Part shown: in pieces, positions 1 through 8,573 of the stretch
Position numbering within the stretch: the stretch's first letter is position 1
How the letters are laid out: every line of letters starts with the position of its first letter
From: Lysinimonas soli
GTDB lineage: Bacteria > Actinomycetota > Actinomycetes > Actinomycetales > Microbacteriaceae
Assembly: GCF_042655435.1 (NCBI RefSeq)
Contig: NZ_JBHSMG010000001.1
Span: 558,001-622,000, forward strand
Direction: 5' to 3'
Length of the DNA stretch: 64,000 nucleotides
Position numbers and translations under genes: made by a program
Notes under the pieces: generated by a model
Seen by the model: only the letters and a program-made list of their open reading frames with translations
Told to the model about the DNA's origin: nothing
The model's database searches: none

Positions 1-2053
1 CGAGGATCGGCAGGGTGGAGAACTGCCCATCGCCCTTGCGGTCCTGTTTGGCGCGCACGACCCCCTCGAGCACGCCGTTGACGGCCTCGAGGTGGGACGG
101 GTTCGCGGCCAGGTAGACCGGCATCTCCTTGCCGGACGCGGCCACGAAGGTGCCCTCGGTTCCGAGGTGGTACTTCACGTCGCCCGAGCCGTGGACCGTC
201 TTCGGGTCCTGCGTGCCCTCGAACTCGCGGAAGATCTGACCGTAGGTCTTGCCCGCGATGTTGGTGAGCACGTTGAGGCGACCGCGGTGGGCCATGCCGA
301 TCGCGACCTCGTCCAGCCCGGCCTCGGTGGCGCCTTGCAGGATCTCGTCGAGCAGCGGGATCGTCGATTCGCCGCCCTCGAGGCTGAAGCGCTTCTGGCC
401 GACGTACTTGGTCTGCAAGAAGGTCTCGAACGCCTCCGCCTCGTTGAGCTTGCTGAGGATGCGCAGCTGCTCGTCGTGCGTGGGCTTCTGGTACGGCCGT
501 TCCAGCCGCTCCTGGAACCAGGCGCGCTGCGCCGGGTCCTGGATGTGCATGTACTCGACGCCGATCGTGCGGCAGTACGAGTCGCGCAGCACCCCGAGGA
601 TCTCGCGCAGCAGGGCCGCCCGCCGGCCGCCGAAGCCGCCCGTGACGAACTCGCGATCGAGGTCCCAGAAGGTCAGGCCGTGGTTGGTGATCTCGAGGTC
701 GGGATGCGTGCGCTGGCGGTACTCGAGCGGGTCGATGTCGGCCATCAGGTGCCCGCGCACCCGGTAGGAGTTGATCAGCTCCTGCACCCGGGCGGTCTTG
801 CTGACGTGCTCGGCGAGGTCGACGTTGATGTCCTCGGCCCAGTGGATCGGGTCGTAGGGGATGCGCAGCGCCGAGAAGATGTCCTCGTAGAAGTCGTGCT
901 CGCCGATCAGCAGCTCGTGGATCGTCTTGAGGAACTCGCCGGACCCGGCGCCCTGGATGACGCGGTGGTCGTAGGTGCTGGTGAGCGTGATGGTCTTGCC
1001 GATGCCGAACTCGGCCAGGGTCTTCTCGGAGGAGCCCTGGAAGGCGGCGGGGTACTCGAGCGCCCCGGCGCCGACGATGCAGCCCTGGCCCTGCATGAGA
1101 CGCGGCACGGAGTGCTCGGTGCCGATGCCTCCGGGGTTGGTGAGCGAGATCGTGGTGCCGGCGAAGTCGGCGGCCGTGAGCTTGTTGGTGCGGGCGCGGG
1201 CCACGACGTCCTCGTAGGCCGAGAGGAACTCGGCGAAGGTCATGGTGTCGGCGCGCTTGATGCCCGGCACGAGCAGCGAGCGCGTTCCGTCGGGCTTGGG
1301 CAGGTCGATCGCGATTCCGAGGTTGACGTGCGCCGGTGCGACGACCGAGGGCTTGCCGTCGACCTCGGTGTAGTAGACGTTCTGGCTCGGGAACGTCTTG
1401 AGGGTCTGCACGATCGCCCATCCGATGAGGTGGGTGAACGAGACCTTGCCGCCGCGCGCGCGCCGCAGGTGGTTGTTGATGACGATGCGGTTGTCGATCA
1501 TGAGCTTCGCCGGGATCGTGCGCACGCTCGTCGCGGTCGGCACGGTCAGGCTCTGGTCCATGTTGGCGGCGAGCGTCTTGCTCATGCCGCGCAGGGGGGT
1601 CACGACGTCCTCCGACGGCGCGGGGGTCTGCGCGTCGTCGACGACGGGGATGCTCGAGGTGCGCGGGGCCTCGGCCGGGATGGGCTGGGGCTTCGCGGGC
1701 GCGGAGGTGGTGCGCGCGACGGGAGTCGCGCCGGTGGTCGGGGCCGGCTCGGCCGGGGCGGGAGCGGGGGCCGGGGCGGCTTCGGCGGCTGGTGCGGCTT
1801 CCGCCGCCGGGGCCTCCGGGGCGGGCGCCTCGGGCGCGGCCGGGGCTTCGGCCTCCGCGATCACCGGGATCGAGGTCGTGGGGGTGGGTTCGGCGACCGG
1901 GTGGTAGCTCTCCAGCACGGGCCACCAGCTCTTGTCGACCGAGTCCTTGTCGACCAGATAGCGCTCGTACAGCTCGTCGACAAGCCATTCGTTTGCTCCG
2001 AACTCACCCGAGTTCGGGTCGTCGGATGCGGTTCCGGTGATCGGGGTCGACAC
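1..2053 (-). CDS. kgd: Multifunctional 2-oxoglutarate decarboxylase/dehydrogenase E1-E2 (5' part; gene runs off the window)
   Basis: Fused actinobacterial enzyme of the TCA cycle that decarboxylates 2-oxoglutarate and supplies the E1 and succinyltransferase (E2) activities of the 2-oxoglutarate dehydrogenase complex. About 684 codons are visible. The N-terminus has the small E1 helix region (FGANEWLVDELY near residue 20). A long Ala/Pro/Glu-rich linker follows (about 45-125), then the E2 catalytic domain with STYDHRVIQGAGSG, then the start of the thiamine-dependent E1 domain with GMAHRGRLNVL. Family members are about 1,230 residues, so the C-terminal 45 percent lies left of base 1. The GTG start at 2053 fits the family N-terminus; its ribosome site is weak. 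The gene is divergent from guaB1, with 160 bp between starts. Confidence 0.95.
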   Translation of the reverse strand, partial: MSTPITGTASDDPNSGEFGANEWLVDELYERYLVDKDSVDKSWWPVLESYHPVAEPTPTTSIPVIAEAEAPAAPEAPAPEAPAAEAAPAAEAAPAPAPAPAEPAPTTGATPVARTTSAPAKPQPIPAEAPRTSSIPVVDDAQTPAPSEDVVTPLRGMSKTLAANMDQSLTVPTATSVRTIPAKLMIDNRIVINNHLRRARGGKVSFTHLIGWAIVQTLKTFPSQNVYYTEVDGKPSVVAPAHVNLGIAIDLPKPDGTRSLLVPGIKRADTMTFAEFLSAYEDVVARARTNKLTAADFAGTTISLTNPGGIGTEHSVPRLMQGQGCIVGAGALEYPAAFQGSSEKTLAEFGIGKTITLTSTYDHRVIQGAGSGEFLKTIHELLIGEHDFYEDIFSALRIPYDPIHWAEDINVDLAEHVSKTARVQELINSYRVRGHLMADIDPLEYRQRTHPDLEITNHGLTFWDLDREFVTGGFGGRRAALLREILGVLRDSYCRTIGVEYMHIQDPAQRAWFQERLERPYQKPTHDEQLRILSKLNEAEAFETFLQTKYVGQKRFSLEGGESTIPLLDEILQGATEAGLDEVAIGMAHRGRLNVLTNIAGKTYGQIFREFEGTQDPKTVHGSGDVKYHLGTEGTFVAASGKEMPVYLAANPSHLEAVNGVLEGVVRAKQDRKGDGQFSTLPIL

Positions 2054-2201
2054 GGCTGACCGCCCACTTTCAGATCTCGTTCGTTTGCGTTGGCGGAGCG
2101 ACCTGCCGGTGGTCGCACCACGTTCCAGCTTAATCACTCCTGAGCGAGAAAGCCGTCCCCGGAGCGGGGGTCGCCGCCGGAAATATCGCCCTTCTTGCCC
2201 G

Positions 2202-2207
2202 TACCGT
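2202..2207 (+). promoter_or_regulatory. Candidate -10 box of leaderless guaB1
   Basis: TACCGT ends six bases before the guaB1 ATG at 2214, so the predicted transcript start is the A of the ATG. No Shine-Dalgarno and no clear -35 are visible. Confidence 0.45.
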
Positions 2208-2213
2208 TGACTC

Positions 2214-3653
2214 ATGCGCTTCCTCGGTTCGGTTCCCGCTCACGATCTGACCTATTCGGACGTCTTCCTGGTGCCCAGTCGATCGGCGGTGACCAGCCGA
2301 CTCGACGTCGATCTGGCCCCGGGCGACGGCAGCGGCGCGACGATCCCGATCGTGTCGGCCAACATGAACTCGGTGACCGGACCGAGACTCGCGGCGACGC
2401 TGGCGCGCCGCGGCGGACTCGGCGTGCTGCCGCAGGACCTGCCCCTGCAGGAGCTGGCCGCGGCGATCCGGTGGGTCAAGGAGCAGCCCGTCGCCTGGGA
2501 CACCCCGCTCGTGATGAGCCCGGACCAGACGGTCGCGGACGCGCTCCGGCAACTGCCGCCGGCCGAAGGGCACGGGGTCGTGCTGCGCACGGCCGACGGC
2601 ACCGAGGTCGGGGCGATTCCGGCGACCCGGTTGGGCACGGCGCTCGCGGACGCCCGCCTCGGCGACCTGCTTCACGGATCGATCACGGCGCTCGACGCCG
2701 ACGATCTCGCCGGCCCTCGTGCGGCATTCGACCTCATGGTCGCCGCCGAGCTCGAGTTCGCCCTCGTGCAGCGTCACGGTCACGTGATCGGCACGCTGTC
2801 CCGCACGAGCGCCCTGCGCGGCACGCTGTACCGCCCTGCGCTCGACGGCGATGGCCGGCTGCGCGTCGCGGCGGCGGTCGGCATCAACGGCGACGTCGCG
2901 TCGAAGGCGCGGGCGCTCGCGGCCGAGGGCGTCGACGTGCTGGTGCTCGACACGGCGCACGGACACCAGGAGGGCATGCTGCGCGCTCTCGCGACGGTCA
3001 AGGGGCTCGGCCTGGGCATCCCGGTCGTCGCGGGCAACATCGTCACGGCCGACGGCGTGCGCGATCTCGTGGATGCCGGAGCCGACATCCTCAAGGTCGG
3101 CGTCGGGCCGGGCGCCATGTGCACGACGCGCATGATGACGGCGGTCGGCCGGCCGCAGTTCTCGGCGGTGCTCGAGACGGCGGATGCGGCGCGCGAGCTC
3201 GGTGCCCACGTCTGGGCGGACGGCGGGGTGCGCTACCCGCGCGACGTGGCGTTGGCGCTCGCGGCGGGCGCGGCATCCGTGATGATCGGCTCGTGGTTCG
3301 CCGGGACGATCGAGGCGCCGGGTCGGCTGGAGTCGGATGCCGACGGCCGGCTCTACAAGCAGAGCTGGGGCATGGCATCGACGAAGGCCGTACACGAGCG
3401 CTTCGGTCGCCTGGACCCCTACGAGCTGGCCCGCAAGGAGCTCTTCGCCGAGGGCATCTCGAGCTCGAAGATCTACCTCGACCCGGCGCGTCCCTCGCTC
3501 GAGGATCTGCTCGACATGATCACCTCGGGGGTCCGCAGCTCGTTCACCTACGCCGGGGCGGGCACGCTCGACGCCTTCCACGAGCGGGCGGCCGTCGGGT
3601 TCCAGAGCGCGGCCGGATACGAGGAGGGCAAGGCCCTGCCCGTGAGCTGGTAG
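2214..3653 (+). CDS. guaB1: GuaB1 family IMP dehydrogenase-related protein (probable GMP reductase)
   Basis: 479-residue TIM-barrel purine enzyme of the IMPDH/GMP reductase superfamily. The N-terminal barrel part (1-90) carries SANMNSVTGPRLA. A CBS-type pair follows (about 95-205), then the barrel resumes with DTAHGHQ and the catalytic loop GVGPGAMCTTRM, whose cysteine is residue 303. The C-terminal flap region has YKQSWGMAS. Established knowledge: mycobacterial GuaB1 proteins were reported to act as GMP reductases (GMP to IMP with NADPH) rather than IMP dehydrogenases, so purine salvage is the likely role here. The ATG at 2214 has no ribosome site but sits exactly downstream of a -10 hexamer. 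The gene is followed by a strong hairpin at 3695-3737. Confidence 0.9.
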   Translation: MRFLGSVPAHDLTYSDVFLVPSRSAVTSRLDVDLAPGDGSGATIPIVSANMNSVTGPRLAATLARRGGLGVLPQDLPLQELAAAIRWVKEQPVAWDTPLVMSPDQTVADALRQLPPAEGHGVVLRTADGTEVGAIPATRLGTALADARLGDLLHGSITALDADDLAGPRAAFDLMVAAELEFALVQRHGHVIGTLSRTSALRGTLYRPALDGDGRLRVAAAVGINGDVASKARALAAEGVDVLVLDTAHGHQEGMLRALATVKGLGLGIPVVAGNIVTADGVRDLVDAGADILKVGVGPGAMCTTRMMTAVGRPQFSAVLETADAARELGAHVWADGGVRYPRDVALALAAGAASVMIGSWFAGTIEAPGRLESDADGRLYKQSWGMASTKAVHERFGRLDPYELARKELFAEGISSSKIYLDPARPSLEDLLDMITSGVRSSFTYAGAGTLDAFHERAAVGFQSAAGYEEGKALPVSW

Positions 3654-3694
3654 CCGGCGCGCAGACGCGCCCGCACCCCGTCCCCCTCGAAACG

Positions 3695-3737
3695 CCCCGA
3701 ATCGACCCCTCGATCGCCGCCGAGGGTCGATTCGGGG
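3695..3737. terminator. Long perfect inverted repeat (terminator-like hairpin or extragenic palindrome)
   Basis: CCCCGAATCGACCC (3695-3708) is exactly complementary to GGGTCGATTCGGGG (3724-3737). With one bulged C at 3709 the stem gains three more pairs, leaving an eight-base loop. It lies 42 bases after the guaB1 stop and about 58 bases before the next gene's -10. No T tract follows, so it is not a classical intrinsic terminator. Termination without a T tract, mRNA 3'-end protection, or a repeated palindromic element are all possible. Confidence 0.6.
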
Positions 3738-3795
3738 AGAAACGATGGCTGAGGGGGCGAGACCGAACTCGCAGGAGCGCGATGCCGGCGCTCGA

Positions 3796-3801
3796 TATAC
3801 T
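3796..3801 (+). promoter_or_regulatory. Candidate -10 box for the CNNM-MFS operon
   Basis: TATACT is the most AT-rich hexamer in this intergenic region. The predicted transcript start is near A3808, four bases before a short upstream ORF. No convincing -35 is seen. Confidence 0.45.
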
Positions 3802-3811
3802 CGGGCGAATC

Positions 3812-3856
3812 ATGGATGACCCTCCGTCTGGCCGATCGCGATTCGTGGTGCTGTGA
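3812..3856 (+). CDS. Possible 14-residue leader ORF overlapping the CNNM gene
   Basis: ATG at 3812 opens a short frame, MDDPPSGRSRFVVL, whose TGA overlaps the GTG start of the following gene (GTGA at 3853-3856). The downstream GTG has no visible ribosome site, while this ATG lies only about four bases after the predicted transcript start. That suggests near-leaderless translation of the short ORF followed by coupled reinitiation. It could also be chance. Confidence 0.3.
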   Translation: MDDPPSGRSRFVVL

Positions 3857-5199
3857 GCTACGAGGGCATCCTCCTGATCATCGGGGTCGTTCTGACGATC
3901 GGCACCGGGTTCTTCGTCGCCAGCGAGTTCACGCTGGTCAACCTCGATCGCGCCGAGCTGGAAGCGCGTCAGTCGCGGGGCGAGACCATGCTCGGCCCCG
4001 TCATCCGGGGCTTGAAGCGCACCTCCACGCATCTCTCGAGCGCGCAGCTGGGCATCACCCTCACCACGCTGCTGACCGGATTCACCCTCGAACCCGCATT
4101 CAGTTCGCTGCTGCGGCCCGTGCTCACGGCGATCCGGCTGCCGAATGAGGCGATCGACCCCATCGCGACCATCGTGGCGATCGTCATCGCCACCCTGCTG
4201 TCGATGATCATCGGCGAGCTGGTGCCCAAGAACCTGGCGCTCGCGATCCCGCGACAGGTGGCGAAGATCGTCGTGCCGTTCCAGCTCGGGTTCACGGCCG
4301 TGTTCAAGCCGTTCGTGCGCCTGCTCAACGGCACCGCCAACCTGTTGCTGCGCGGCGTGGGCATCGAGCCCAAGGAGGAGCTCAGCTCGGCGCGCACCGC
4401 GGAGGAGCTGCGCAGCCTGCTGCGCCGCTCCGCGAGCGAAGGGGGGCTCGATCGCGACACCGCGACCCTGCTGGCCCGTACCCTCGTGTTCTCGGATCAC
4501 ACCGCAGCCGACGTCATGACCCCCCGCCCGCGCGTGGCCAGCATCGACCGTTCGGCGACCGCCGACGCGGTCGTGAAACTGGCCCGTAGCACCGGGTTCT
4601 CGCGCTTCCCCGTCATCGACGACGACATCGACGACGTCGTCGGCCTCGTGCACATCAAGCAGGCGGTGGCCGTGCCGCGGGAACGTCGCCCCGAGGTGCC
4701 GGTGTCGGCGCTGCAGTCCGATGCCCTGCGGGTTCCCGAGACGATGAAGCTCGACACCCTGCTCGGCGAGCTGCGCGGCCGCGGCTACCAGATGGCCGTC
4801 GTCGTCGACGAATACGGCGGAACCGCCGGGGTGGCGACCCTCGAAGACCTCGTCGAGGAGCTCGTCGGCGAGGTCGCCGACGAGCACGACCGCTCACGCG
4901 CCGACGTCGTCCGCAGTCGCGACTGGCTGACCTTCCCCGGCGCACTGCGGCCGGACGAACTCATCGAGCGGGCCGGCGTCGTGGTGCCGGAGGACGGGCC
5001 CTACGAGACGGTGGCCGGATATCTCATGAGCGAGCTCGGACGCCTCGCCCGAGTCGGCGACCTCGTCGAGATCGAGGCGGGAACCTTCCGCGTCGAACGC
5101 ATGGACGGCCGTCGCATCGACCGCGTGCGCTTCACCCCGCGTCACGACGATCAGGGCGAGCCGCGCTCCGGATCCCCGAGGCAGGGGGGCGCCGGATGA
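3853..5199 (+). CDS. CNNM/hemolysin-family membrane protein (DUF21-CBS-CorC_HlyC)
   Basis: 448-residue integral membrane protein of the CNNM/CorB group, thought to move or sense divalent cations such as Mg2+. The N-terminal DUF21 region (1-200) has several membrane segments and the conserved GELVPKNLALAIP. A CBS pair (about 215-335) starts at HTAADVMTPRPRV and includes DEYGGTAGVATLEDLVEELVGE. The C-terminal CorC_HlyC domain (about 345-430) has PDELIERAGVVVPEDGPYETVAGYL. The GTG start at 3853 gives a proper N-terminal hydrophobic helix. It overlaps the next gene, a paralogue, by four bases (ATGA), so the two are probably cotranslated and may form a heteromer. Substrate cannot be read from sequence. 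Confidence 0.88.
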   Translation: MSYEGILLIIGVVLTIGTGFFVASEFTLVNLDRAELEARQSRGETMLGPVIRGLKRTSTHLSSAQLGITLTTLLTGFTLEPAFSSLLRPVLTAIRLPNEAIDPIATIVAIVIATLLSMIIGELVPKNLALAIPRQVAKIVVPFQLGFTAVFKPFVRLLNGTANLLLRGVGIEPKEELSSARTAEELRSLLRRSASEGGLDRDTATLLARTLVFSDHTAADVMTPRPRVASIDRSATADAVVKLARSTGFSRFPVIDDDIDDVVGLVHIKQAVAVPRERRPEVPVSALQSDALRVPETMKLDTLLGELRGRGYQMAVVVDEYGGTAGVATLEDLVEELVGEVADEHDRSRADVVRSRDWLTFPGALRPDELIERAGVVVPEDGPYETVAGYLMSELGRLARVGDLVEIEAGTFRVERMDGRRIDRVRFTPRHDDQGEPRSGSPRQGGAG

Positions 5200-6242
5200 C
5201 CGGGTCCGACTGGTGGGGGATCGCCTGGCTCGCGATCCTGCTCGTCGTCAACGCCTTCTTCGTCGCGGCCGAGTTCGGCATCATCGCGGCCCGGCGCTCG
5301 CAGATCGAGCCCCGCGCCGAGGCGGGTTCGCGCGCCGCCCGAACCGCCCTGTGGGCCATGGAGCACACGACGCTCATGCTCGCGACGACGCAGCTGGGCA
5401 TCACGATCGCCTCCTTGCTGATCCTCAACGTCTCCGAGCCCGCCCTGCATCGGCTGCTCGAGATCCCCCTGCACCTGACCGGATGGGGCGACGGCGTCAC
5501 GAGCACGATCGCGTTCGTGATCACGCTGGTGTTCGTGTCGTTCCTGCACGTCGTCTTCGGCGAGATGGTGCCCAAGAACATCTCGTTCTCGATCCCGGAC
5601 CGCGCCGTGCTGCTGCTCGCCACCCCGCTCGTCGGCATCGCCGCGGTCTTCCGGCCGGTGATCGTGGCCCTCAACGCGACCGCCAACGGCATCGTGAGGC
5701 TCTTCGGGGTGCAGCCGCGGAGCGAGGCCAACACGGCGTTCAGCGTCGATGAGGTCGCGACGATCGTGGCGACCTCGACGCGTGAGGGCGTGCTGACCGA
5801 CTCGACCGGAACGCTCAGCAACGCCTTCGAGTTCACGACCAAGACCGTCAAGGACATCACGGTGCCGATGCCGAAGCTCATCACGCTGCCCGAGGACGCC
5901 ACCCCCGAAGACGTCGAGCGCGCTGTCGCGCAGCACGGTTTCAGTCGTTATGTGCTCGTCGACGAGGACGGGGAACCGAGCGGCTACCTGCACCTCAAGG
6001 ACGTCATCGACCTGGATGACGAGGACGAGTTCGCCGAACCGGTGCCGCCCAAGCGCATCCGGCAGCTGATCTCGGTCTTCCACGACGCAGAGCTCGAGGA
6101 CGCGTTGGCCACGATGCGGCGCTCCGGCTCGCACCTGGGCCGCGCATTCGATGAGAACGGGGCGACCCGGGGCGTGCTGTTCCTCGAGGACATCATCGAG
6201 GAGCTGGTCGGCGAGGTGCAGGACGCGACGAGGCGCCGGTGA
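5196..6242 (+). CDS. Second CNNM/hemolysin-family membrane protein (DUF21-CBS, short form)
   Basis: 348-residue paralogue of the preceding gene. The DUF21 membrane region (1-195) carries FGEMVPKNISFSIP. The CBS pair (about 215-345) has TVKDITVPMPKLITL and ends DIIEELVGEVQDATRRR. It stops there and lacks the C-terminal CorC_HlyC domain present in its partner. ATG at 5196 overlaps the upstream stop by four bases; its own stop overlaps the next gene's GTG. The tandem long-plus-short pairing is common in Actinobacteria and suggests the two act together in cation homeostasis. That is inference. Confidence 0.86.
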   Translation: MTGSDWWGIAWLAILLVVNAFFVAAEFGIIAARRSQIEPRAEAGSRAARTALWAMEHTTLMLATTQLGITIASLLILNVSEPALHRLLEIPLHLTGWGDGVTSTIAFVITLVFVSFLHVVFGEMVPKNISFSIPDRAVLLLATPLVGIAAVFRPVIVALNATANGIVRLFGVQPRSEANTAFSVDEVATIVATSTREGVLTDSTGTLSNAFEFTTKTVKDITVPMPKLITLPEDATPEDVERAVAQHGFSRYVLVDEDGEPSGYLHLKDVIDLDDEDEFAEPVPPKRIRQLISVFHDAELEDALATMRRSGSHLGRAFDENGATRGVLFLEDIIEELVGEVQDATRRR

Positions 6243-7438
6243 GCGCCGCGCGCTACCTCGCCGCCTCGATCCCCTTGCGCGTGGCGAGTTCCGGGTCGAG
6301 CGTCGTGCTGCCGATCCTCGCGGTGCAGCGCCTGCACGACGTCGCGATCGGCGGCGGGCTGGTGGCCGCCTCGCTCGCGCCCAGCGTGATCGCCGCGCCG
6401 CTGGTCGGGGTCGCCCTCGACCGCACGCGGCATCCGCGGCGGCTGGTGGCGGCATCCGGTCTGGTCACGGCGGCGGCCTTCGCGCTGAGCGCCTTCCTCG
6501 GGACCGTGCCCCTCTGGGCGGTCGTCGCGGCCCTCGTGATCTCGGGAGCGGCGTCGCCGTTCTTCCTCGGCGGGCTGTCGAGCTTCGTGACGGACGGATT
6601 CGCCGACGAACGCCGCGCCTACGCCGCCGATGCCCTGTCGTACAACGTCGGGGGAGTGGCCGGCCCCGGGTTGGCCGCGATCGTGGTGAGCGTGGGGGCC
6701 GCCGGGGCGGGCGCTTTCATCCTGGCGGGGGCGTCGCTGCTCGGGGCGATCGCGGTGTCGGGTCTTCCGATGGCACCCCGCGCCCGACCCGAGCACGGCG
6801 CGCTGGCCGCGATCGGCGCGGGCACGCTGCATCTGCTGACCCATCGTCCGCTCGCTGCGGTCACCCTGTCGGGCACCGTCGCGCAGTTCGGAGCCGGGGC
6901 GCTGCCGATCTGCGCCGTCGCGCTCGAGTTGCAGCGTGCGGACACCCCGGAACGCGGCGCGTGGATCGTCACGGCGTTCGCGATCGGCTCGCTGCTCGGC
7001 TCACTCATCGCCACGGGACGTCCGCCGCGACGCTGGCGCACCGAGACCGTGATGCTCGTCGGGTTCGCCGGAACCGGGCTGCTCACGATCGTCGCCGCGC
7101 TCGATCTGGGACTGCCGTGGACGATCGCCGCGATCTCGCTCTCGGGGATCTGCACCGGCCCGAGCACGGCCGCCATGCTGCTGCTGCGCAAGCAGCAGAG
7201 TCCCGCGAGCGTGCGGTCGCAGATCTTCACCGTGGGCTCCGGCCTGCGGACGACGGCGGCCGCGGTCGGTGCGGCGGTCGCCGGTCTGCTCGCCGGCTGG
7301 GATGCCGGAACCCTGATCATCGTGATCGGCGTCATCTGGGTGGCGTCGGCCCTGATCATGCTCGGCTATCCGCGGGGCGCCGATCCGGTCGACGACGACG
7401 CCGACCGCGGCCGCTCGGCGGTCGGACGCGCCTCCTGA
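6239..7438 (+). CDS. MFS transporter
   Basis: 399-residue major facilitator with about 12 hydrophobic segments. The loop after the second helix reads GVALDRTRHPRR, a version of the MFS motif A region. The N-terminus is short (SAARYLAAS) before the first membrane segment. GTG at 6239 overlaps the CNNM stop by four bases, so it is the last gene of that operon. It is convergent with the oxidoreductase at 7482. Nothing in the sequence fixes the substrate; drug or metabolite efflux are both possible. Confidence 0.8.
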   Translation: MSAARYLAASIPLRVASSGSSVVLPILAVQRLHDVAIGGGLVAASLAPSVIAAPLVGVALDRTRHPRRLVAASGLVTAAAFALSAFLGTVPLWAVVAALVISGAASPFFLGGLSSFVTDGFADERRAYAADALSYNVGGVAGPGLAAIVVSVGAAGAGAFILAGASLLGAIAVSGLPMAPRARPEHGALAAIGAGTLHLLTHRPLAAVTLSGTVAQFGAGALPICAVALELQRADTPERGAWIVTAFAIGSLLGSLIATGRPPRRWRTETVMLVGFAGTGLLTIVAALDLGLPWTIAAISLSGICTGPSTAAMLLLRKQQSPASVRSQIFTVGSGLRTTAAAVGAAVAGLLAGWDAGTLIIVIGVIWVASALIMLGYPRGADPVDDDADRGRSAVGRAS

Positions 7439-7481
7439 GGGGCCGCTCGGCCGGCGCGGTGCGTCGGACCTCGCTGCGAGC

Positions 7482-8573
7482 TCAGGACCATCTCGCCCGG
7501 AGGTACTGCGGCGGCCAGTAGCCGAGCTCGACACCGAGTTCATGGGCGGCGCGCAGCGCGAAGTGCGGGTCGCGCATCATCTCCCGCCCGAGCATGACGG
7601 CGTCGGCCTGGCCGCTCTCGACGATCGCGGCGGCCTGGGCGACCTCGGTGATCAGGCCGACGGCGCTGACCGCGACATCCGCGCTCGAGCGCACCTGCGC
7701 GGCGAAGGGGACCTGATAGCCGGGTCCGAGGGGGATGCGCACCCCCGACACCAGCCCGCCGGAAGAGATGTCGAAGAAGTCCGCTCCGGCGTCGCGCGCC
7801 CACCCGGCGACGATCGCGGTCTGCTCCGCGTCCCAGCCGCCGTCGGCATAGTCCGATGCCGAGAAGCGCACCAGGATCGGAACGGCGTCGCCGAGCTCGG
7901 CGCGCACCGCGCGCACGATCTCGAGCAGCAGACGCGCGCGATTCTCGAGAGACCCGCCGTAGGCGTCGTCGCGCCGGTTCGACAGGGGCGACAGGAATTG
8001 GTGCAGCAGGTAGCCGTGGGCGCCGTGCAACTCGACCAGGTCGAAGCCGGCCTCGATGGCGCGGCGTGCGCCCGCGACGAAGGCGTCGACGATTCCGGGG
8101 AGCTCGTCGAGGGTCAGGGCGCGCGGCGCGGAGTAGCCCTCGAAGGCGATCGGCGAGGCCGAGACGGTCTGCCAGCCTCCGCCGGCGTCATCCGAGTCCA
8201 GCGGGATGCTGCCGCGGGTGTCGAAGCCCCACTCCGGGTAGACCGAGGCCTTGCGTCCGGCGTGGGCGAGCTGCAGCCCGGCCGTCGCGCCCTGCGTGTG
8301 GAGGAAGTCGACGATGCGCCGCCAGCCCTCCACCTGCGCGTCGTTCCAGATGCCGGTGTCGTGCGGCGAGATGCGGCCCTCGGGCACGACCGCCGTCGCC
8401 TCGGCGAGCACCAGTCCGGCGCCGCCGATCGCGAACGAGCCGAGGTGGGCGAGGTGCCAGTCGGTCGGCACGCCGTCGCGGCGGATCACCGAGTACTGGC
8501 ACAGGGGCGGCACCCAGATGCGGTTGCGCACCGTGACCTCGCGCAGGGTGATCGGGTCGAAGAGCGTCGTCAT
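7482..8573 (-). CDS. NADH:flavin oxidoreductase, Old Yellow Enzyme family (YqjM-like)
   Basis: 363-residue FMN-dependent ene-reductase that would reduce activated C=C bonds (enals, enones, nitro compounds) using NAD(P)H. The N-terminus TLFDPITLREVTVRNRIWVPPLCQYS holds the Cys/Tyr pair typical of the YqjM (thermophilic-like) class. HGAHGYLLHQFLSP contains the two active-site histidines, and NRRDDAYGGSLENR is the family signature. The barrel ends with phosphate-binding ADAVMLGREMM. The ATG at 8573 overlaps the HAD gene's stop by four bases (ATGA), so both are in one operon. Much longer upstream frames here are antisense artefacts. Confidence 0.9.
   Translation of the reverse strand: MTTLFDPITLREVTVRNRIWVPPLCQYSVIRRDGVPTDWHLAHLGSFAIGGAGLVLAEATAVVPEGRISPHDTGIWNDAQVEGWRRIVDFLHTQGATAGLQLAHAGRKASVYPEWGFDTRGSIPLDSDDAGGGWQTVSASPIAFEGYSAPRALTLDELPGIVDAFVAGARRAIEAGFDLVELHGAHGYLLHQFLSPLSNRRDDAYGGSLENRARLLLEIVRAVRAELGDAVPILVRFSASDYADGGWDAEQTAIVAGWARDAGADFFDISSGGLVSGVRIPLGPGYQVPFAAQVRSSADVAVSAVGLITEVAQAAAIVESGQADAVMLGREMMRDPHFALRAAHELGVELGYWPPQYLRARWS

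Noticed and set aside
92..2059. 655-codon plus-strand open frame
   Set aside because: It is the antisense shadow of kgd; the minus strand encodes clear Kgd domains and the plus frame is compositionally odd (Val/Gly/Arg/Asp-rich) with no recognisable motif.
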